Positions 21,100 to 23,834 of a stretch of DNA of 23,834 nucleotides are shown here, piece after piece. The translations under genes and the position numbers were made by a program. The notes beneath the pieces were generated by a model that saw nothing but the letters and a program-made list of their open reading frames with translations, searched no databases and had not been told where the DNA came from. This stretch comes from a virus: IMG/VR virus record IMGVR_UViG_3300046003_004612, positions 1-23,834 of that record; one strand, written 5' to 3'. Positions within the stretch are counted from its first letter, which is position 1; each line of letters begins with the position of its first letter.

Positions 21100-21132
21100 T
21101 TGCGCGAAAAGTTTACGCGCAAATCGCGCAAA
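21100..21132. repeat. CGCGCAAA repeat cluster before the rightward promoter
   Basis: TTGCGCG (21100-21106) is inverted to CGCGCAAA (21116-21123), which is directly repeated at 21125-21132 with a 9-base period. The GC-rich motif stands out in AT-rich DNA. It lies about 70 bases upstream of the rightward promoter and could bind an activator, a host factor or an initiator. Confidence 0.5.
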
Positions 21133-21189
21133 ATAAATACCTCAATTAATCAGATAGTTATGGTTTTATGTGTTATTTTGTTTAAAATA

Positions 21190-21227
21190 ATCCAAATTGC
21201 CTATTGATTAATTATCCATTTTGCCTA
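21190..21227 (-). promoter_or_regulatory. Right operator pair
   Basis: ATCCAAATTGCCTA (21190-21203) and ATCCATTTTGCCTA (21214-21227), inverted relative to the left pair and with the same 24-base period. One lies in the spacer of the rightward promoter, the other directly upstream of its -35. Confidence 0.8.
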
Positions 21228-21231
21228 TAAT
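21204..21231 (+). promoter_or_regulatory. Early rightward promoter
   Basis: TTGATT (21204-21209), 16-base spacer, TATAAT (21226-21231). The predicted +1 is near 21238, just where the structured leader RNA begins (its first paired base is 21240). Same arrangement as the cro promoter. Confidence 0.88.
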
Positions 21232-21237
21232 AACATC

Positions 21238-21434
21238 CAACGAAACGGAAAATCCCCGTAGAAGGATTGCAAGGCCGGTGAAATACTCCGATAGACCTTA
21301 GCAGGAAATCGTCTTTATAAGACTTGGTATGTTAGTTCTACGGGGGTAGCCTTTCGTGCCAAGTCTTATAACCTCGAAGGGTTACTCCTCGCCTAATGGC
21401 ACATTCAAACCCTCATTTCGGTGAGGGTCTTTTT
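21238..21434 (+). ncRNA. Structured leader RNA with crossing stems and own terminator
   Basis: No gene is present. Stem A: CCCCGTAGAA (21254-21263) with TTCTACGGGG (21336-21345), 10 bp plus one G-U. Stem B: ACGAAA (21240-21245) with TTTCGT (21352-21357), extended by GG/CC after a bulge and nearly continuous with A. Stem C: TTATAAGACTTGG (21315-21327) with CCAAGTCTTATAA (21359-21371), 13 perfect pairs. C crosses A/B, so the fold is a pseudoknot or two alternative states. Stem D, 21265-21310, fills the loop of A (TGC/GCA, AAGG/CCTT, CGG/CCG). The RNA ends with the terminator at 21409-21434, giving about 197 nt from the predicted +1. Class unknown; it could be a cis antiterminator, an attenuator or a free small RNA. 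Confidence 0.7.
21409..21434 (+). terminator. Intrinsic terminator inside the rightward leader
   Basis: ACCCTCA/TGAGGGT 7-bp perfect stem with loop TTTCGG, followed by CTTTTT. It lies about 290 bases before the first early gene, so the early operon requires read-through. Confidence 0.88.
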
Positions 21435-21720
21435 GGGAGATAAGAATTTACGGCTGGTGTCCTCTCGCACCATAAAAAGACGGGAGTTAGTGTAATCCTT
21501 AATTAACATAACTGCCGTAATTGCTAACCCAGACCGGCTAAGTGTCTGGGGTTTATAAGACTGTCTATCTTGATAGATTGTTGTGAGAGGCTTGCTGTCT
21601 TGGTAGGCAGTCTTATGAATTGTGTACATGCTTCAGTCAGGTATAGCACATCACGCTTGTGCGATAACGGACAGCTCCATGCGATCTGGGGCAATCAATA
21701 ATAATTATCGGAGAAATAAA
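21435..21720 (+). ncRNA. Second structured segment of the rightward leader
   Basis: No gene on the coding strand. Three-way junction: TTACGGC/GCCGTAA (21448-21454 with 21514-21520) enclosing TGGTG/CACCA (21455-21472) and AGTTA-g-TGT/ACA-TAACT (21485-21513). Then hairpin CCCAGAC/GTCTGGG (21528-21550). Then ATAAGACTG/CAGTCTTAT (21555-21563 with 21608-21616) enclosing TCTAT-CTTG-ATAGA and CTTGC/GTAGG. Then GCACA/TGTGC (21646-21662), GCTCC/GGGGC, and CGATAA (21662-21667) with TTATCG next to the ribosome site GGAGAA of the first gene. The TTATAAGACT...AGTCTTAT pair repeats the arms of stem C upstream. Confidence 0.55.
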
Positions 21721-21721
21721 C

Positions 21722-22012
21722 ATGGCTATTCACTATCCAGTAAAAGACTTTGCATCTAAGCAACGTCAAGACTTCATCAAAGAACAAGCTAAGAAAGTAT
21801 TTAAACCAGAACGAGTGATTGTTGAAGAATACGAAGAACACTTCTACATAGATGCTCAGGCTGTCAGCGATGCTAAATTCCTGATCGCTATTCTTGCTGG
21901 CATCTTGTTGCTCTTATCAATGTTTTTAACTACCACCCAAGCCAAGGCTGAAGATGGAAGTGCAATGCCTATTAGTCCAATGAGCTTAGTTGATGCCTGG
22001 GGGAATGAATAA
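21722..22012 (+). CDS. 96-aa membrane protein, unknown function
   Basis: A 96-residue protein and the first gene of the rightward early operon, with GGAGAAATAAAC before its ATG. Residues 1-50 are charged and probably cytoplasmic (KQRQDFIKEQAKKVFKPERV, EEYEEHFYID). Residues about 52-72 are one membrane helix (FLIAILAGILLLLSMFLTTT). Then QAKAEDGSAMPIS resembles an AxA signal-peptidase site, so the helix may be a late signal anchor and the C-terminal 25 residues periplasmic. The stop overlaps the next ATG (TAATG). Position and topology would suit a superinfection or host-takeover factor; that is speculation. Confidence 0.72.
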   Translation: MAIHYPVKDFASKQRQDFIKEQAKKVFKPERVIVEEYEEHFYIDAQAVSDAKFLIAILAGILLLLSMFLTTTQAKAEDGSAMPISPMSLVDAWGNE

Positions 22013-22194
22013 TGTCAACTTCAGTTTCTATCCATCACATACAGGACCTTACTTTCAAGCAAGAAAACCTATTCATGCCAGATGGTTCACTCATTCGCTT
22101 AATGTATGTCACTGCTGTTGATAAAAAAGGTGACGTGAACGAAATCACTTTGTATCTGACTGAAAACTGCCAGATCGAGGAGCTGATTAAATGA
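22012..22194 (+). CDS. 60-aa protein, unknown function
   Basis: A 60-residue protein beginning at the ATG that overlaps the previous stop and ending in an ATGA overlap with the next gene. It is beta-rich: IHHIQDLTFKQENLFMPDGS, LIRLMYVTAVDKKGDVNEIT, LYLTENCQIEEL. No membrane segment or known motif. A pattern of Asp-Gly-Ser then a long strand pair suggests a small beta-barrel-like fold, but nothing more can be said. Coupling to both neighbours supports that it is real. Confidence 0.62.
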   Translation: MSTSVSIHHIQDLTFKQENLFMPDGSLIRLMYVTAVDKKGDVNEITLYLTENCQIEELIK

Positions 22195-22349
22195 TCAGAT
22201 GGATTATGCAAATCTTGGCCAAGGCTGACTTTGAGAACCACCGCGAGCCAAGATTCACAAACAAACATTACTTAAACGAATACGGCAACCTGTACGCCAA
22301 TACAGAAAGCCAAACACATTATACAGAGGTTTATGATGACTATTTATAA
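22191..22349 (+). CDS. 52-aa protein, unknown function
   Basis: ATG at 22191 (overlapping the previous TGA) to TAA at 22347-22349, 52 residues. It starts with a short hydrophobic helix MIRWIMQILAKAD, followed by a polar, Asn/Tyr/His-rich stretch (ENHREPRFTNKHYLNEYGNL) and an acidic end (TEVYDDYL). The 3' end overlaps the start of the ERF gene and contains its ribosome site GAGG. No family is recognised. Translation is supported by overlap only. Confidence 0.5.
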   Translation: MIRWIMQILAKADFENHREPRFTNKHYLNEYGNLYANTESQTHYTEVYDDYL

Positions 22350-22863
22350 GAAATTGCAAGAAGCACGAATACGCTTGCAAGCAACACCACTTAACAAGTC
22401 TGGTGTAAATGCTTTTGCCAAATACTCTTACTTTGAATTAGGTGATTACCTGCCTCAGATTCAAGCCATTTTTAATGATGTTGGCTTAACTGGCATTATC
22501 AGCTTTGGCGTAGAGCTGGCAGAGCTAAATATATTTGAGCATGAAGGTGACGGCAAAATAACCATTACTTCTCCTATGTCATCAGCCTCGCTTAAAGGCT
22601 GTCATGATGTCCAAAATCTTGGAGCAGTACAAACCTATCAAAGACGTTACTTGTGGCAGTCGGCATTGGAAATAGTCGAGCATGACGCATTAGACGCAAC
22701 AACAGGGCAGGAAAAACAACCTGACTATAAAGCCTTGCTGGAAACCGCAAAGAATGTGTCACAGCTGGGTTCAGCATGGCAAATGATACCTAAGCCCATG
22801 CAACCTAATTTCGTTGAAATTAAAGACGAAATGAAAGCTAAATTAACCGAGGTAGCAGCATGA
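22336..22863 (+). CDS. erf: ERF-family single-strand annealing protein
   Basis: About 175 residues. Two adjacent ATGs (22333, 22336); GAGG lies six bases before the second, so 22336 is preferred. Family landmarks are KSGVNAFAKYSYFELGDYLP (residues about 20-40, the N-F-x-x-Y-x-Y-F-x-L-x-D pattern), the central ITSPMSSASLKGCHDVQNLG, and AVQTYQRRYLWQSALEIVEH with D following. It anneals complementary single strands during phage recombination, like P22 Erf, and pairs with the exonuclease and SSB encoded next. The stop overlaps the exonuclease start. The short C-terminal tail may contact SSB. Confidence 0.85.
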   Translation: MTIYKKLQEARIRLQATPLNKSGVNAFAKYSYFELGDYLPQIQAIFNDVGLTGIISFGVELAELNIFEHEGDGKITITSPMSSASLKGCHDVQNLGAVQTYQRRYLWQSALEIVEHDALDATTGQEKQPDYKALLETAKNVSQLGSAWQMIPKPMQPNFVEIKDEMKAKLTEVAA

Positions 22864-23564
22864 GTATTATTCATTTTGATCTGGAAACCATCCCTAGCCA
22901 AGCTGATGGGGTGATTGAATCCATACGCGAAAATATCAAGCCTCCTGCCACTATGTCAAAGCAAGACACGATTGACAAATGGTATGAGGAAAAAGCCGAT
23001 GATGCAGCCAATGAGCAACACAGAAAGCAGTCATTTGATGGCGCATTAGGCGAAATTATTTCAATAGCCTGGGCGCTGGATGATGGTCCAGTTAATGTGA
23101 ACTACCGGTCTGATGATAATGAAGCTGGATTATTACGCAGCTTCTTTGCAGATATTAACGACCTGACTGACAAGTATGGTCAAAAGGTCCATATCTCTAC
23201 TTGGTCAGGGCATTACATCACAGGATTTGATCTGCGATTCCTATGGCAACGCTGCGTCATGCTCGGTGTTAGACCAACTGTGCATATTCCGTATGAAGCC
23301 AAGCCTTGGGACTCAAAAGTGTTTGACACAAAAGTAGCTTGGACAGGTACAGGTCAATACTCAGGGATTGGTAGCTTAGATGCACTCAGTAAAGCATTTG
23401 GCATGGAAGGTAAAGGCGACATTGACGGCAGTAAAGTCTATGACTACTGGCTTGATGGACGCATTGAAGAAATTGCTGAGTACAACAAACAGGATGTTGA
23501 GAAATGCCGGTCTTTATATAACAAGATGAACTTCATTACTGAGTCATCACCATGTCTTATTTAG
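22860..23564 (+). CDS. DnaQ-like 3'-5' exonuclease (DEDDy)
   Basis: A 234-residue protein. Exo I is FDLET (Asp7, Glu9); Exo II is HYITGFDLRFLWQR (Asp124); Exo III is YNKQD (Tyr208, Asp212), the YxxxD form, so all four metal ligands and the Tyr are present. The layout is that of the predicted PolB-like exonucleases found beside phage annealing proteins. It probably supplies or trims single-stranded DNA for ERF, though the polarity here is inferred from the family. The ATG overlaps the erf stop (ATGA), and the following small gene starts 13 bases before its end. Confidence 0.87.
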   Translation: MSIIHFDLETIPSQADGVIESIRENIKPPATMSKQDTIDKWYEEKADDAANEQHRKQSFDGALGEIISIAWALDDGPVNVNYRSDDNEAGLLRSFFADINDLTDKYGQKVHISTWSGHYITGFDLRFLWQRCVMLGVRPTVHIPYEAKPWDSKVFDTKVAWTGTGQYSGIGSLDALSKAFGMEGKGDIDGSKVYDYWLDGRIEEIAEYNKQDVEKCRSLYNKMNFITESSPCLI

Positions 23565-23737
23565 ATGATCACGAAAACAGGCTGATGACTGTATTAAAAA
23601 CTACACAAGGAAGTGAAGTTTTTAGACAAATTCTAATAGATGCTGTAGCACAACAATTAGGGCTTAAACACCAACATGCAGAGAAATTGTTAGAACTGCA
23701 TTTTAACCAACTTGATAATTTTGAGGAGTACAAATGA
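23552..23737 (+). CDS. 61-aa helical protein, unknown function
   Basis: A 61-residue, mainly helical protein starting inside the exonuclease gene and ending in an overlap with ssb. Sequence features: DDHENRLMTVLKTTQGSEVF, LIDAVAQQLGLKHQHAEKLL and an acidic end DNFEEYK. The AQQLGLKHQHAEKLL segment resembles a small helix-turn-helix or helical hairpin, not strong enough to call. The GAGGAG near its 3' end is the ribosome site of ssb. Confidence 0.62.
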   Translation: MSYLDDHENRLMTVLKTTQGSEVFRQILIDAVAQQLGLKHQHAEKLLELHFNQLDNFEEYK

Positions 23738-23834
23738 GTAATGTTTTTTCGTTCACAGGCACTGTCGGCAGAGATGCTGAGGTTAGATATATTCCATCAG
23801 GGCAAGCCATATTAAGCGTTACCGTAGTTTCCCC
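23734..23834 (+). CDS. ssb: Single-stranded DNA-binding protein, N-terminal part
   Basis: The gene runs off the window. ATG at 23734 overlaps the preceding TGA, with GAGGAG seven bases upstream. The visible residues MSNVFSFTGTVGRDAEVRYI and PSGQAILSVTVVS are the start of the SSB OB fold (TGxVGRDAExRY...G...). It binds single-stranded DNA during phage replication and ERF-mediated annealing; the partner-binding C-terminal tail is outside the window. Confidence 0.9.
   Translation, partial: MSNVFSFTGTVGRDAEVRYIPSGQAILSVTVVS

Noticed and set aside
21240-21371. Group I intron or HDV-like ribozyme, because two stems cross
   Set aside because: The order of stems superficially fits P3/P7, but the conserved core sequences of group I introns are absent, no split gene flanks it, and the spacing does not fit HDV-type ribozymes.
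21405-21629. A 74-codon minus-strand ORF
   Set aside because: It lies within the highly paired leader RNA, where inverted repeats create open frames on both strands, and it has no promoter or ribosome site.
1-23834. CRISPR array, insertion sequence or integrase/att site
   Set aside because: No regularly spaced repeats, transposase or recombinase motifs, or tRNA-end duplications were seen on either strand.

Overview
The window is part of a temperate, short-tailed phage or prophage from a low-GC bacterium, most likely a proteobacterium. The evidence is a virion block (small and large terminase, portal, acidic scaffold, N4-gp56-type major capsid, two small connector-type proteins, a very large beta-rich tail protein), a NinB/RusA/HNH/primase/helicase block, a CI/Cro-type switch with a LexA-like self-cleaving repressor, and an ERF/exonuclease/SSB recombination block. 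No integrase, attachment site, lysis gene or tRNA is visible.

Layout. (1) 1-11152, minus strand: late morphogenesis operon, read from terS at 11152 down to an incomplete gene at base 1. It carries three copies of a TGTCGGGAGACA hairpin that holds the Shine-Dalgarno sequence, and a terminator directly after the capsid gene. (2) 11153-12673: an AT-rich divergent promoter region, then a plus-strand cassette of small unknown genes that runs against its neighbours and has its own promoter and terminator, plus one further small plus-strand gene. (3) 12670-19192, minus strand: a tightly overlapped operon of Dam-type methylase, PD-(D/E)XK protein, SF2 helicase, primase, NinB, HNH, RusA and many micro-genes, several below 60 codons (33, 41, 57, 44, 27 and 47 aa). 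(4) 19193-21041: the immunity region, with a structured non-coding stretch, a small basic ORF, a ribbon-helix-helix-like protein and Cro on minus, and the CI-like repressor on plus. (5) 21042-21721: about 680 bases with no gene, holding the repressor terminator, a small iteron cluster, a second copy of the operator/promoter and a long highly structured RNA leader with an internal terminator. (6) 21722-23834, plus strand: early recombination operon (three small proteins, ERF, DEDDy exonuclease, a small protein, start of SSB).

How it works together. A 42-bp promoter/operator block (TTGATT-N16-TATAAT with two 14-bp operator sites 24 bp apart) exists twice: once driving cro leftward and once, after the repressor gene, driving the early operon rightward. 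One repressor therefore should silence both early transcripts, like lambda OL/OR. Each early transcript then passes through a long structured region containing an intrinsic-terminator-like hairpin before its main genes. The right-hand leader starts folding within a few bases of the predicted +1, forms two long crossing stems (a pseudoknot or a switch) and ends in a clean terminator. These leaders are the best candidates for an undescribed regulatory system, for example cis-acting RNA antitermination, attenuation or a free phage RNA. The hairpin-embedded ribosome sites before portal and scaffold are a second candidate.
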